Source: Azospirillum sp. TSO22-1
Lineage (GTDB): Bacteria > Pseudomonadota > Alphaproteobacteria > Azospirillales > Azospirillaceae
Assembly: GCF_003116015.1 (NCBI RefSeq)
Contig: NZ_LGQZ01000071.1
Coordinates: forward strand, 1 to 41,787
Reading direction: 5' to 3'
Length of the DNA stretch: 41,787 nucleotides
Shown here piece by piece: positions 24,741 through 33,194 of the stretch. Positions within the stretch are counted from its first letter, which is position 1. Each line of letters opens with the position of its first letter. The translations under genes and the position numbers were made by a program. Below the pieces are notes generated by a model, which was not told where the DNA came from, did no database searches, and saw only the letters and a list, made by a program, of their open reading frames with translations.

Positions 24741-25121
24741 ATGACCACCAAGAAATCCAACCGCGCCGCCGGGGCCAAGGCGGCGCTTGCCGCCGAGGTC
24801 GCGCCGGACGAGCCCGCTCCCCCGCCGGCCGGTCCGGCCACGGTCCCGGCCGACGCCGTGTCCGCTGCTGCCCCGGCCCCTGTCGAGGCGGTCCCGGAAA
24901 TCCCGGCCGCCGAACCGAACAAGCCGGCGAAGGCTGCCAAGGCGAAGGGCAAGGAAAAGGACAAGAAGAAGAAGGACAAAAAGAAGAAAAATAAGGAGGC
25001 GGTGATGATCCGCTTCGAGAAGGACCAGCTCGGCCTCATCGACACGAAGGCCGACGCGCTCGGGCTGTCGCGGGCGGCGTGGGTGCGGATGGTGGTGGCG
25101 CAGGCGCTGGCTCAGGCGTGA
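24741..25121 (+). CDS. Ribbon-helix-helix protein with long disordered Lys-rich N-tail
   Basis: A 126-residue protein in three parts. Residues 1-60 are Ala/Pro-rich and probably disordered; 61-85 are almost all Lys with a few Glu and Ala; 86-126 form a typical ribbon-helix-helix domain: strand E-A-V-M-I-R-F-E-K-D, helix Q-L-G-L-I-D-T-K-A-D-A-L-G, turn, helix S-R-A-A-W-V-R-M-V-V-A-Q-A. Such domains dimerise and bind short palindromes. Ten bases separate it from a ParA-like ATPase gene, the arrangement of RHH-type centromere-binding proteins such as ParG with ParF. ParG is shorter (76 residues) with a shorter tail. The function is inferred from domain and context. Confidence 0.75.
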   Translation: MTTKKSNRAAGAKAALAAEVAPDEPAPPPAGPATVPADAVSAAAPAPVEAVPEIPAAEPNKPAKAAKAKGKEKDKKKKDKKKKNKEAVMIRFEKDQLGLIDTKADALGLSRAAWVRMVVAQALAQA

Positions 25122-25131
25122 GGGGGCGCGC

Positions 25132-25851
25132 GTGTTCACCGTTCTCGTGGCCAACATAAAGGGCGGCTGCGGCAAGACCACGGTCGCCACCCATCTGGCG
25201 GCCGCCTTCGCCGCCGCCGGGCACGCCGCGTACCTCGCCGATGCCGACCGGCAGCGGTCCAGCCTCGGCTGGGCCGCCCGGCGGCCGGCCGGCCGACCAC
25301 CGGTGCGTGCGCTCGACTGGACGCGTGAGGTCGGCGCACCGCCGCCGGGAATCGGGCGCCTGGTGATCGATGCCCCGGCCGCCCTGAAGGGTCGGCAGAT
25401 CGAGGCGCTCGTCGGGATGGCCGACGTCGTCGTCGTGCCGGTGCTGCCCGGCGCCTTCGACGAGCAGGCGACGCGACGCTTTTTCGAACGGCTCGAACCG
25501 TTGAAGGCGGTCGCCAAGGGGCGCACGCCGGTCGTCGTGGTCGGCAACCGGGTGCGCGTCGGCACGCGGGCAAGCGGCCGCCTTGGCCAGTTCGTCGCGG
25601 CCCTCGGACACCCGGTGGCCGGGAGCCTGCGCGACAGCCAGTTCTATGGCGACGCCGCAGCCGGCGGGCTCAGCCTGTTCGACCTGCCGGGGCGGCGCGC
25701 GCTGGCCGTCCGCGCCGACTGGGAGCCCGTGCTGGCGCTTGTCGAGGCCGCCGCGTCCGCCCCGCCGGCACCGCCGCGGGCGACCACGGCGGCGTCCGCC
25801 AAGCCGCTGGTCTGGCGGGCTTCGGACGACGGCGGGTCAAGCGGCGGCTGA
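25132..25851 (+). CDS. ParA/MinD-family ATPase
   Basis: A 239-residue P-loop ATPase. The deviant Walker A K-G-G-C-G-K-T-T at 10-17 is typical of ParA, followed by A-T-H-L-A-A-A-F-A and L-A-D-A-D-R-Q-R-S-S (the Asp-rich Walker A' region), L-V-I-D-A-P near 80, and V-V-V-P-V-L-P-G near 100. No N-terminal DNA-binding domain is present, so it is the short ParA type used in plasmid type Ib partition and in positioning of cell cargo. The C-terminal 30 residues are Ala/Pro/Ser-rich. GTG at 25132 has GAGGGG upstream. With the RHH gene before it, it forms a two-gene cassette; no replication gene is nearby. Confidence 0.85.
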   Translation: MFTVLVANIKGGCGKTTVATHLAAAFAAAGHAAYLADADRQRSSLGWAARRPAGRPPVRALDWTREVGAPPPGIGRLVIDAPAALKGRQIEALVGMADVVVVPVLPGAFDEQATRRFFERLEPLKAVAKGRTPVVVVGNRVRVGTRASGRLGQFVAALGHPVAGSLRDSQFYGDAAAGGLSLFDLPGRRALAVRADWEPVLALVEAAASAPPAPPRATTAASAKPLVWRASDDGGSSGG

Positions 25852-25868
25852 TCGGCCGGGCGCCCCGC

Positions 25869-26612
25869 TCAGGGCGTTGCCGCGGAGAGGTGCCGCTTCT
25901 GCAGCAGGCCGACGTCGATCTTCCTGAGCCCTTCGGCGAAGACCGCCGCCCACCGCCGGCCCTCCGGCCGGGTGTTGAAGGCGACGTGCAGCGTCTTGCT
26001 CTCGAGAACCGGGCCGAACTCCACCTTGCCTTGCAGTGGCGCCAGCGCCGCCGCGTTCCGCATCAGGTAGGCGAAGACGTAGCGGTCGATTTCCGCCGCG
26101 TCGATGCGCTCGGCCGCCACCTTCTTGATGTTGGTCTCGTCGTCCACCACGCCTTCGGCCTTGAAGGTGCCGGCGGCCAGGGCCTCGGCGACCGGCTTGG
26201 CGTTGACGTAGCCGTTCACCACGCCGAGCTTGAGCCGCGACAACCCGGCCGGCGAGACATCGGCTGCCGGCTTGCCGGCCGGCACGATCAGGCCCAGCGG
26301 GCTGTCGCCGATCGATTCCGACAGCGTGAAGCCGTCCAGCTCGGCCGGATACTCCGGGAAGTAGCCGGCGATGCCGGCGTCGTCCTTGGCGCTCTTCACC
26401 GCGCGCTGCCAGGGCAGCACCTCGATGCTGACGGTGTGCCCCATCGCCTTGAAGGCTTCGCGCACGACCACCGCGGAGAAGCCGTTGTCGGGCAGCGAGC
26501 CGGAGTAGGGCGGCCATTCCAGGGTGGTGAGCCTCACCTCGTCCGCACGGCCAGCTGCCGGCGCGAGAGTCATGGCCAGCACGGCGGCGATCAGCAGGGC
26601 GTTCGAACGCAT
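25869..26612 (-). CDS. Orphan periplasmic solute-binding protein (SBP_bac_3 type)
   Basis: A 247-residue exported protein with signal peptide 1-23 (A-G-R-A cut before D-E-V-R-L-T-T). The mature part matches amino-acid-type binding proteins: L-E-W-P-P-Y-S-G-S-L-P-D-N-G-F near 31-45, V-L-P-W-Q-R-A-V-K, and the hinge G-L-S-R-L-K-L-G-V-V-N-G-Y-V-N. ATG 26612 has GAGGTG at good spacing. No permease or ATPase is beside it, so it may feed a receptor or a distant transporter. Between it and the response-regulator gene upstream lies a weak copy of the CATG-TA...GTGACG motif (26646-26668). Confidence 0.82.
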   Translation of the reverse strand: MRSNALLIAAVLAMTLAPAAGRADEVRLTTLEWPPYSGSLPDNGFSAVVVREAFKAMGHTVSIEVLPWQRAVKSAKDDAGIAGYFPEYPAELDGFTLSESIGDSPLGLIVPAGKPAADVSPAGLSRLKLGVVNGYVNAKPVAEALAAGTFKAEGVVDDETNIKKVAAERIDAAEIDRYVFAYLMRNAAALAPLQGKVEFGPVLESKTLHVAFNTRPEGRRWAAVFAEGLRKIDVGLLQKRHLSAATP

Positions 26613-26719
26613 GGGCGCACCTCGGGACAAAAACGGACGTGCCGACATGGTAGCCGAGTTGTGTGACGGTTCGAGGCGCGGGAAACCGTGTGCCGGGTCG
26701 TGATCATTGAATCGCCGCG

Positions 26720-28966
26720 CTACCGCAGCAGTGCCGCCGCCTTCTCCTCGATGGGTCCGATCCGCTTCGCCTGGTCCTCGGCCACCGCCGGGGAGAACAG
26801 GAAACCCTGGACGGCGTCGCAGCCGCACTCCGCGGCGCGGCGCAACTGGTCGGCGGTCTCGACGCCCTCGGCGACCAGAGACAGGCCGAGCGAGCGGGCC
26901 ATGGTCACCACCGAGGACAGGATGCCGTAGGCGCGCGGCGAACGGGCGATGTCGATGATGAACGCCCGGTCGATCTTCAGCACGTCGATGGGCAGATCCT
27001 GCAGGTAGCTGAGCGACGAGAAGCCGGTGCCGAAATCGTCGAGCGCGATGCTGAATCCCATGCCGCGCAAGCGGTCGAGCACGCGCACCGCCTTCGCCTG
27101 GTCCTCGGCCAAAAGGGATTCGGTGATCTCCAGCTCCATCCGCTCCGGCGCGCAGCCGACGTCGGAGAGGATCTCCGCCACCCGGTCCGGGAACCCGGGC
27201 CACATGACCTGCCGCATCGACACGTTGACCGAGACCTTGAAGTCCTCCGGCAGCTCCGCCGCGTGCGCCCGCCAGCGGGCGGAGCGGTAGAGGACGAACT
27301 CGCCGACCGGCAGGATCAGACCGGAATCCTCGACGGCCGGGATGAACTGGCCCGGCGGCACCAGCGACCCGTCGGGACGGCGCCAGCGGATCAGCGCCTC
27401 GGCGCCGATCACCCGCGCGTTGCGCAGCCCGATCTTCGGCTGGAAGTGCACCTCGAACTCCTGCGCGTCCAGCGCCTGCGCCAACCGGTGGACGAGGCCC
27501 AGGCGGCGCGTGGCCGCCTCGCCGATCTCCGGGTTGTAGAGCGTGAACTCGCCGCGGCCCTGGCGCTTCTGGCGTTTCAGCGCGGTGGTGGCGCGGTCGA
27601 TCAGCGCCTTGGCGTCGGCGCCGTGCTCGGGGTGCAGCACGGCGGCCATGGTGACGCCGACGTCCAGCGCGCAGTCGCCGACCGTCAGCGGGGCCGCCAT
27701 GGCGACGCGCACCCGCTGGAACAGCCGCTCCATGGAGGCGATGTCGGTGTCCGGCGCGAGGAAGGCGAAGGTGTTGCCGGCGACGCGCGCCAGCGCCCCG
27801 TTCTCGCCGGCGAGGGCGGCGAAGCGCCGCGCGATCTCGCACAGCGCCTCGTCGCCCACCGCGTGGCCCAGGCGCTCGTTGATGAGCTGGAAATGGTCGA
27901 CGTCGGCCAGGAGCATGGCGAAGGGTCCGGCCTCGCGGCGCCGCTCCGTCAGCTCGAGGAAGTGCGGGCGGGAGTTCAGGCCGGTCAGGGCGTCGAGGTA
28001 CGCCATGTCGCGGACACGGTTCAGCAGGTTCACGTTCTCGAAGCTGACCGCGACGTTGACGGCGAACACCTGCACCAGTTCGCGGTCGATCTCCGCCAGC
28101 GGCCGGGCGCTGCGCACCACGGCGACGATGCGGCGCCCGTCGGCCAGCGGGAAAAGCAGCGCGGCGCCGCCGTCGTGGATGCGCGACTCGCCGGCCGCCA
28201 GCACCCGCTCCACGTCGCTCAGCAGCCCGGCGTCGAGCGCCCTCACCTCGGCCGGGCGCAGGGCGCGGCCGAGCAGGCCGCGGTAGCGTCCGGCGGCGGC
28301 CAGCAGGCGCAGCTCGTCCAGCGGGCCGCTGACGAAGCAGACCACCCCCTCCTCCTCGGTGCGCAGCAGCGCGCAGATCTGGCGCAGCACGCCCCCGGCC
28401 AGCAGCTCTAGGTGCTGGCGGCGGAACAGGTCGCGGGCCGCGCCGATGATCATCTCCAGCCCGTTGCGGCTCTCCTGCACGGCGCGGATGTAGCTGTAGG
28501 CCCTGAGCGCCGTGGTGATGCAGGCGATCAGCTTGGTGCGGGTCAACTCGCCCTTGGTCTTGTAGTCGTTGATGGCGTACTGGGTGATGACCTCCAGCTC
28601 CGGCGCGTAGCCCGGCTGCCCGGTGCGCAGCACGATCTGCACGTCGCCGTTGCCCAGCTCGCCGCGGATCCAGCGCACCAGCTGCAGCCCGGCGTCCTCG
28701 GCGCCCATCACCACGTCCAGCAGCACGCAGGCGATGCCCGGCACCTCGGCGAGCAGCGCCTTCGCCTCGTCGAGCGAGTGGGCGGAGCGCAGCGACAGCG
28801 GCCGCCCCTCGTACTGGAAGCCCTGGAGCGCGTAGCGGGTCGCCGTGTGCACCTCCTCGTCGTCGTCGACGATGGCGATCTCCCACGCCGCGGCCGGCGG
28901 GAACGGCGGCTCCTCAGCGCCGGGCGCGTCGTCGACCAGCAGCAGCTCGTCGTCCAGGTCATGCAT
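26720..28966 (-). CDS. REC - DUF3369-like - degenerate GGDEF - EAL response regulator
   Basis: A 748-residue soluble regulator. REC at about 28-150 has the acidic D-D-D pocket at 34-36, phospho-acceptor Asp84 in L-L-D-V-V-M, T-G near 115 and Lys136 in D-Y-K-T-K. A DUF3369/GAF-like region follows to about 310. The GGDEF domain is inactive by sequence: A-G-N-T-F where GGDEF should be. The EAL domain is complete (E-A-L-I-R-W, N-V-S-M-R-Q, E-I-T-E-S, D-D-F-G-T-G-F-S-S, K-I-D-R-A-F, E-G-V-E), so phosphorylation probably controls c-di-GMP breakdown. Its ATG overlaps the stop of the histidine kinase gene, making the two a cognate pair. Confidence 0.92.
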   Translation of the reverse strand: MHDLDDELLLVDDAPGAEEPPFPPAAAWEIAIVDDDEEVHTATRYALQGFQYEGRPLSLRSAHSLDEAKALLAEVPGIACVLLDVVMGAEDAGLQLVRWIRGELGNGDVQIVLRTGQPGYAPELEVITQYAINDYKTKGELTRTKLIACITTALRAYSYIRAVQESRNGLEMIIGAARDLFRRQHLELLAGGVLRQICALLRTEEEGVVCFVSGPLDELRLLAAAGRYRGLLGRALRPAEVRALDAGLLSDVERVLAAGESRIHDGGAALLFPLADGRRIVAVVRSARPLAEIDRELVQVFAVNVAVSFENVNLLNRVRDMAYLDALTGLNSRPHFLELTERRREAGPFAMLLADVDHFQLINERLGHAVGDEALCEIARRFAALAGENGALARVAGNTFAFLAPDTDIASMERLFQRVRVAMAAPLTVGDCALDVGVTMAAVLHPEHGADAKALIDRATTALKRQKRQGRGEFTLYNPEIGEAATRRLGLVHRLAQALDAQEFEVHFQPKIGLRNARVIGAEALIRWRRPDGSLVPPGQFIPAVEDSGLILPVGEFVLYRSARWRAHAAELPEDFKVSVNVSMRQVMWPGFPDRVAEILSDVGCAPERMELEITESLLAEDQAKAVRVLDRLRGMGFSIALDDFGTGFSSLSYLQDLPIDVLKIDRAFIIDIARSPRAYGILSSVVTMARSLGLSLVAEGVETADQLRRAAECGCDAVQGFLFSPAVAEDQAKRIGPIEEKAAALLR

Positions 28967-30476
28967 GGCACAGGCTCCTCGAAGGGGCGGGGGTGGGCAC
29001 CGCGACCGGAACGGTGACGGTGAAGCGGGTGCCCTCCCCCGGACGGCTGGAGACGGCGATCTCCCCTGCCAGGGTTTGGGTGACGATGTTGAAGACGAGG
29101 CTGAGCCCCAGCCCGGTGCCGCCGGCGCCCAGGCGGGTGGTGAAGAACGGGTCGAAGATGCGCCCGACGTTCTCCGGCGGGATGCCGACGCCGTCGTCGC
29201 CGACGCTCAGCGCCACGTGGTCGCCCGCCTGCACGGCGGTGATGGCGACGTGGCCGGCGGTGTCCGGCGGGAAGGCGTGCATCAGCGCGTTGGTGACCAG
29301 GTTGGTGATGACCTGGCCGAGCGGGCCGGGGTAGCTGTCCATGCGGATCCCCGGGGGAATGTCGATGGACAGGCGGTGGCCCGAGCGCTTGATCGGGGGG
29401 GCCAGCGTCGCCGCCACCTCCTGCACCGCCGCCGCGAGATCGAAGGCGCGGCGCACCTCGCTGGTCTGGTCGGCCGACACCTGCTTGAAGCTCTGCAGGA
29501 GGCCGTGCGCCGAGGCGAGGCTGCGGCCGATCAGCGCCGAGGCCTCCTCCGCCCCGGCGACGAACTCGTCCAGCGCGGCGCGGCGCAGCGTGCTGCCCGA
29601 CAGGGCGGCGCGGAAGACGCGGCAGCGGTCCTCCAGCGTCGAGGCCACCGTCACCGCGGTGCCGACGGGCGTGTTGATCTCGTGCGCGACGCCGGCGACC
29701 AGACGGCCCAGCGAGGCCATCTTCTCGGTCTGCACCAGCGTGTTCTGCGCGCGCGCGAGGTCGTGGTAGGCGCTCTCCGCCCGGTCGCGGGCGGCGCGCA
29801 GCTCGGCCTCCGCGCGCTCGCTGAGCGTGATCACGGCGTTGTAGTCGGCGATCAGGGCGCCCAGCTCGTCGTTCGACGTCCAGGCGATGGCGCGGCGCTC
29901 GCCGCGCTCCTGATAGTCGCGCAGCGAACGGCGGACGCGGCCGAGCGGCCGGTCGACGATGCGCTTGAAGATCCGGTCGGCGATCAGCAGCGTCAGCAGC
30001 AGGGCCGATGCCAGCAGGCCGATCCGCCAGGTCAGCTGGCGGGTCGTCATGGCCCCTTCCGGAGTCACGTCCACGTGGGCGGTCAGCTGTCCGACGACCG
30101 TCGGCGGACCGGTGCCGGCGCGCACCACGGCGTGCCGCATCACCTCGTAGTCGTCCTGGGGGCGGCAGGTGCCGTAGCGCGCCGGCACGCTGAAGGGCAG
30201 GTCGGCGGCGAGCATGATGCACAGGAAGCGTGGATCGCGGACGGCGGCAACGAGCACGTCGTTGATCTGCATCTCCTCCAGATTCCAGAGCGGCCGTTCC
30301 AGGATGTTGCCGAGCTGCTCCAGCGCCAGCCGCCGGTCCTCGCGGTTGCGCTCGACGGTGGCGGTGCGTTCGATCACCAGGAGCGCCGCCAAGCTAAGTC
30401 CGACCACCACCGCGATCGCCGCGCCGATGCTGGCCAGGAACTTCGCCCGCAAGGAACGGAGGATCCCCGAAAACAT
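28959..30476 (-). CDS. Membrane sensor histidine kinase with periplasmic W64-N-x-E motif
   Basis: A 505-residue kinase. TM1 is about 13-35, a periplasmic loop of about 110 residues contains P-L-W-N-L-E-E at 62-68, TM2 is about 151-168, then HAMP, a coiled coil and the kinase core. The H box is A-G-V-A-H-E-I-N-T-P with His265; the N box is N-L-V-T-N-A-L, and G boxes D-D-G-V-G-I and G-G-T-G-L-G-L-S are intact, so it should be active. It belongs to the large HPK4 group (H-E-I-N-x-P). It directly precedes and overlaps the REC-EAL gene, its likely phosphotransfer partner. Confidence 0.92.
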   Translation of the reverse strand: MFSGILRSLRAKFLASIGAAIAVVVGLSLAALLVIERTATVERNREDRRLALEQLGNILERPLWNLEEMQINDVLVAAVRDPRFLCIMLAADLPFSVPARYGTCRPQDDYEVMRHAVVRAGTGPPTVVGQLTAHVDVTPEGAMTTRQLTWRIGLLASALLLTLLIADRIFKRIVDRPLGRVRRSLRDYQERGERRAIAWTSNDELGALIADYNAVITLSERAEAELRAARDRAESAYHDLARAQNTLVQTEKMASLGRLVAGVAHEINTPVGTAVTVASTLEDRCRVFRAALSGSTLRRAALDEFVAGAEEASALIGRSLASAHGLLQSFKQVSADQTSEVRRAFDLAAAVQEVAATLAPPIKRSGHRLSIDIPPGIRMDSYPGPLGQVITNLVTNALMHAFPPDTAGHVAITAVQAGDHVALSVGDDGVGIPPENVGRIFDPFFTTRLGAGGTGLGLSLVFNIVTQTLAGEIAVSSRPGEGTRFTVTVPVAVPTPAPSRSLCHA

Positions 30477-30616
30477 GCCGTGGCTTTCTCCGCTCGAACA
30501 GGTCCCCGGACATCCGTTCTACAGCGCAAGCATGACACTTTTGTCGACGAGCGGCCGGGCACGGCGACCGCTTTATTCGCAATTTTAGGCTATTTACTTG
30601 GAGCTTCCGATCGGCA

Positions 30617-31606
30617 TCACGGACAGGCCGGCGTCAGGTCCAGCCGGCCGGCGGCCAGAGCGCGTGCGGCGTCGGACATCCGCGGCGCGATGTCGCGGAT
30701 CAGCGCCTCGTTGTTGGCGTCCCGTGCCCAGTCCACGCCGTCGTCGGCGAGACCGAGGCGCCGGATCCCGCCCGACCACGCCCCCGCCGCCGCGTCCCGA
30801 AAGGAGCCGTAGACCGCAACGTCCACCCGCTTGATCGCCGAGGTCAACACGCGGCCTGGATGCAGGCCGTTCTGGTTGACATCGACGCCGATGCCGAGCC
30901 GTCCGGCCGCGGCGGCGGCGCCCAGTGCGCCGGTTCCGGCGAAGCCGGCGGCGGCGAAGAGGACGTCGGCGCCGTCCCGCAGCATGCGCTCCGCTTCCCG
31001 CTCGGCCAGCGCGCGGTCGCGGAAGACGTCCGGCGTGTCGCCCAGATAGGCGGCGACCACACGGGCCGGCGGCTGCGCCGCGGCGGCGCCCAGCCGGTAG
31101 CCGCACGCGAAGCGTTGGATCGGCGGGATCGGCATGCCGCCGATGAATCCGACGGTGCCGGTGCGGCTCGCCAGCGCGGCGGCGATGCCCATCAGGTAGC
31201 CGACCTCCTCCTCGCGGAACAGCACGGAACGGACGTTCGGCAGGTCCACCACGCCGTCGATCAGCGTGAAGCGGACGTCGGGAAACGCCTTGGCCGCCTG
31301 GGCGACCGCCGTCTCGTTGACGTAACCGATCAGCAGGATGTTGCGGATGCCCTGACGGGCGAAGTTGTTCAGGGAACGGGCACTCTCCTGTTCCGTCCTG
31401 GTGATGTTCTCGCGAACGTCGATGGCGAATTCGCTCTTGAAGCGCGCGAGGCCGGCGACCGCGCTCTCGTTGAAGCCGCCGTCGTTCCTGGTGTTGTTGT
31501 AGATGACGGCGAACCCCTCCGCCGCCACCACCGCCGGAGCCGCGGCGGCGAGCAGCGCGGCGGCGAGCAGCAGGCCGGCCGCACGCCGGGCGGGGGAGGC
31601 GGGCAC
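30617..31606 (-). CDS. BMP-family periplasmic binding protein, orphan
   Basis: A 329-residue exported protein of the basic membrane protein (Med/PnrA-like) group, which usually binds nucleosides for ABC uptake. The signal peptide is about 1-29 with no lipobox Cys, unlike many BMP lipoproteins. Family marks are F-A-V-I-Y-N-N-T-R-N-D-G-G-F-N-E near 32, I-L-L-I-G-Y near 90, V-R-S-V-L-F-R-E-E-E-V-G-Y-L-M-G near 130, and T-V-G-F-I-G-G-M near 150. GTG 31606 lies only ten bases after the chemoreceptor stop, so it is probably co-expressed with it. No transporter subunits are nearby, which suggests a sensory role. Confidence 0.85.
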   Translation of the reverse strand: MPASPARRAAGLLLAAALLAAAAPAVVAAEGFAVIYNNTRNDGGFNESAVAGLARFKSEFAIDVRENITRTEQESARSLNNFARQGIRNILLIGYVNETAVAQAAKAFPDVRFTLIDGVVDLPNVRSVLFREEEVGYLMGIAAALASRTGTVGFIGGMPIPPIQRFACGYRLGAAAAQPPARVVAAYLGDTPDVFRDRALAEREAERMLRDGADVLFAAAGFAGTGALGAAAAAGRLGIGVDVNQNGLHPGRVLTSAIKRVDVAVYGSFRDAAAGAWSGGIRRLGLADDGVDWARDANNEALIRDIAPRMSDAARALAAGRLDLTPACP

Positions 31607-31616
31607 GGCAGGCCGC

Positions 31617-33194
31617 TCAGGCGGCGTTCAGCCGGGCGATGAAGCGGTCCACCTCGGACTTCAGCGTGCCGAAGCGGCCGCCCAGGCCGTCGATGGCGGC
31701 CATCAGGCCGGTGGCGGCCTCGCCGTTGCGTTGCGCCGAACCGGCCACCGCCTGGACGCTGTTGCGCAGCCGTTCGGTGCCGGCGGCGGCCTGCTGGACG
31801 GCGGCGCTGATCTCGCCGGTGGCGACGTTCTGCTCCTCCACCGCGGCGGCGATGGAGGCGTTGATTTCGCTGATGCTGGCGACGATCCGGCCGATCTCGG
31901 TGATGTCGCCGGCGGCGGAGCCGGTGGAGGCCTGGATGGCGGCGACCAGCGCGGAGATCTCCTCGGTGGCCTTGGCGGTCTGGTTGGCGAGGTTCTTCAC
32001 CTCGCCGGCGACCACGGCGAAGCCCTTGCCGGCCTCACCGGCGCGGGCGGCTTCGATGGTGGCGTTGAGGGCCAGCAGGTTGGTCTGGCTGGCGATCGAG
32101 GTGATCAGGGTCACCACGTCGCCGATCCGGTTGGCGTCCTCCACCAGGCCGGTCATCCGGCCGGTGATGCCGTTCGTGCGGGTGGCCGCGTCGTCGGCCA
32201 CGCGGTTGGCGTTCTGCGACTGGACTGAAATCTCGCGGATCGAGGCGGCGAGCTGCTCGACCGCGGCGGCGACCGTCTGCACGTTGGCGCTGACCATGTC
32301 CGCAGCGCCCGCGGCACCGGTGCTGAGCGTCAGGTTGTCGCCCGCGCTGGAGGCGAGGGTGCCGGCCGAGGCGGCCATCTCGCGCGCCGTGCCGTCCACC
32401 GAGGCGAGCACCGAGCCGACGTCGGCATCGAAGTTGGATGCCACGGCGGCCAACGCCTCGCGGCGCTGGCGCTCGGCTTCGGCGTGCAGGCGGACCTGCT
32501 CCTGCTCCAGCAGCGCCTTCTGCACGGCGTTGGCCTTGAACGTCTCGACCGCGGCGGCCATCTGCCCGACCTCGTCCCGGCGGTCTAGCGCCGGCACCTC
32601 GACGTCGAGCGTTCCTCCGGCCAGGCGCGTCATGGTGGCGGTCATGGTCACGATGGGGCGGGTGCTGCTGCGGATGATCGCCACCAGGACGGCGGTGACC
32701 GCCAGCAGGGCCAGCAGCCCGCCGACGGCCAGCATCGCCGTCCGGGTCGCCAGCTCGTTCAGCAGGCGGGTTTCCGACAGCCGGATCTCCAGCGTTCCCA
32801 GCGCCGTCGACTTTCCGCTGGACTGCCGCATCAGAGGAGCGGAACGGATGATCGTCCCCCCGGCCGTTCCCCCGACCGAGGCGTCGCCGCGGCCGTGTGC
32901 GGCGAACACCGCGCCCGACGGATCGCGCACCGTGCTGCCGACATAGTCGGGATCTTCGGCGAGTGAGGACAGCAGCGCCTTGGTCGCGGTGCCGTCCATG
33001 TTCCAGGCCGCCTCGGCCGCGCCGCCGGCCAGCGCGGTGGCCAGCATCCGCGCCCGCTCGCCGAGCGCCGAGCGCGCCGAGGCGGTGTTGACGTAAGCGA
33101 TCCCCGCCACGGCGGTGGCGATGGTCAGCAGGAGGAGGAGGGCGATCGGGGTGACGGTTCGAAACGCCAGACTACGCCGGTACAGCGCAAGCAT
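31617..33194 (-). CDS. Methyl-accepting chemotaxis protein with W64-N-x-D periplasmic sensor
   Basis: A 525-residue chemoreceptor. TM1 is at about 14-34; the periplasmic domain (about 110 residues) contains A-A-W-N-M-D at 62-67 and [13 protein letters not shown] near 91; TM2 is about 155-178; HAMP and the signalling domain follow, with the tip [18 protein letters not shown]. The receptor stops shortly after the coiled coil (F-I-A-R-L-N-A-A) without an extra domain. ATG 33194 gives a normal N-terminus, and a GGGG-containing site lies upstream. It is the first gene of a unit with the BMP-type binding protein and has the 55-base block 40 bases upstream. Confidence 0.93.
   Translation of the reverse strand: MLALYRRSLAFRTVTPIALLLLLTIATAVAGIAYVNTASARSALGERARMLATALAGGAAEAAWNMDGTATKALLSSLAEDPDYVGSTVRDPSGAVFAAHGRGDASVGGTAGGTIIRSAPLMRQSSGKSTALGTLEIRLSETRLLNELATRTAMLAVGGLLALLAVTAVLVAIIRSSTRPIVTMTATMTRLAGGTLDVEVPALDRRDEVGQMAAAVETFKANAVQKALLEQEQVRLHAEAERQRREALAAVASNFDADVGSVLASVDGTAREMAASAGTLASSAGDNLTLSTGAAGAADMVSANVQTVAAAVEQLAASIREISVQSQNANRVADDAATRTNGITGRMTGLVEDANRIGDVVTLITSIASQTNLLALNATIEAARAGEAGKGFAVVAGEVKNLANQTAKATEEISALVAAIQASTGSAAGDITEIGRIVASISEINASIAAAVEEQNVATGEISAAVQQAAAGTERLRNSVQAVAGSAQRNGEAATGLMAAIDGLGGRFGTLKSEVDRFIARLNAA

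Noticed and set aside
30518..30531. Fourteen bases identical to the start of the chemoreceptor gene (33181-33194), giving M-L-A-L then stop upstream of the kinase
   Set aside because: A few 14-base matches are expected by chance in a window of this size and composition, and flanks do not match.
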